DNA from: CAVZLD01 sp964522605
GTDB taxonomy: Bacteria; Planctomycetota; Planctomycetia; Pirellulales; Pirellulaceae
Assembly (NCBI GenBank): GCA_964522605.1
Contig: CAZFWV010000073.1
Coordinates: 1-23,966 of the forward strand
DNA length: 23,966 nt
Direction of reading: 5' to 3'
Each line of letters opens with the position of its first letter. The stretch's first letter is position 1. The notes beneath the pieces were generated by a model. It was not told the origin of the DNA, ran no database searches, and saw nothing but the letters and a program-made list of their open reading frames with translations. The position numbers were made by a program, and so were the translations under genes. Shown piece after piece: positions 23,908-23,966 of the stretch.

Positions 23908-23966
23908 CGATCGCAGTGCTTCGTGCTTACTAGAGCGCATTTCAAAACCTGTTTTTCTCGAGGGGT

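Overview
The window looks like a stretch of planctomycete (Planctomycetota) chromosome, probably a draft scaffold because it contains a run of exactly 100 N (4316-4415). The planctomycete call is inferred from the gene mix: a Ser/Thr kinase fused to a long WD40 domain, a PEP-CTERM surface protein, a secreted GH106-type glycoside hydrolase, a CBM9-like secreted protein, a DUF4954 protein, mostly single-gene or two-gene transcription units, and intergenic inverted repeats of a type I associate with this phylum. I see no rRNA, tRNA, CRISPR array, insertion sequence or phage gene.

Layout. 1-2600: the 5' end of a truncated minus-strand gene, then a sodium:solute symporter translationally coupled to a two-domain GNAT acetyltransferase. 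2600-6430: a secreted CBM9-like protein (minus), a repeat-bearing intergenic region, a PEP-CTERM protein split by the assembly gap, and a MATE efflux pump (minus). 6430-8315: a small unknown protein with a Cys-rich tail and a glycosyltransferase with two different GT-like halves. 8351-14851: a minus-strand pair, a GH106-like hydrolase followed by a zinc-ribbon/kinase/WD40 protein. 15089-16587: two divergent HAD hydrolases, one resembling plant chloroplast FMN hydrolase. 16627-18945: an SSS transporter that resembles the animal high-affinity choline transporter, followed by a phosphatidylcholine synthase (Pcs). 19122-23397: pta, ackA and a DUF4954 protein, behind a good extended -10 promoter. 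23668-23907: an acyl carrier protein.

How the genes work together. The clearest functional unit is choline import plus Pcs, a two-gene route from external choline to phosphatidylcholine. The pta-ackA-DUF4954 block links acetyl-CoA/acetate conversion with ATP formation to a large left-handed beta-helix protein of unknown role. The CBM9-like, GH106-like and PEP-CTERM proteins fit a polysaccharide-using, surface-rich lifestyle.

The most interesting non-coding signal is a roughly 55-105 bp repeat with a conserved small stem. Its three copies (195-300, 6108-6162, 15707-15812) each lie 39-61 nt upstream of a start codon and in the same orientation as that gene, as expected for a mobile or shared 5' leader/promoter element. 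Other structures are a pseudoknot-like A-B-A'-B' inverted-repeat set (3600-3674) and a 124 bp imperfect palindrome before the ACP gene (23467-23590). All calls rest on reading the sequence and on remembered family features; no database search was run.
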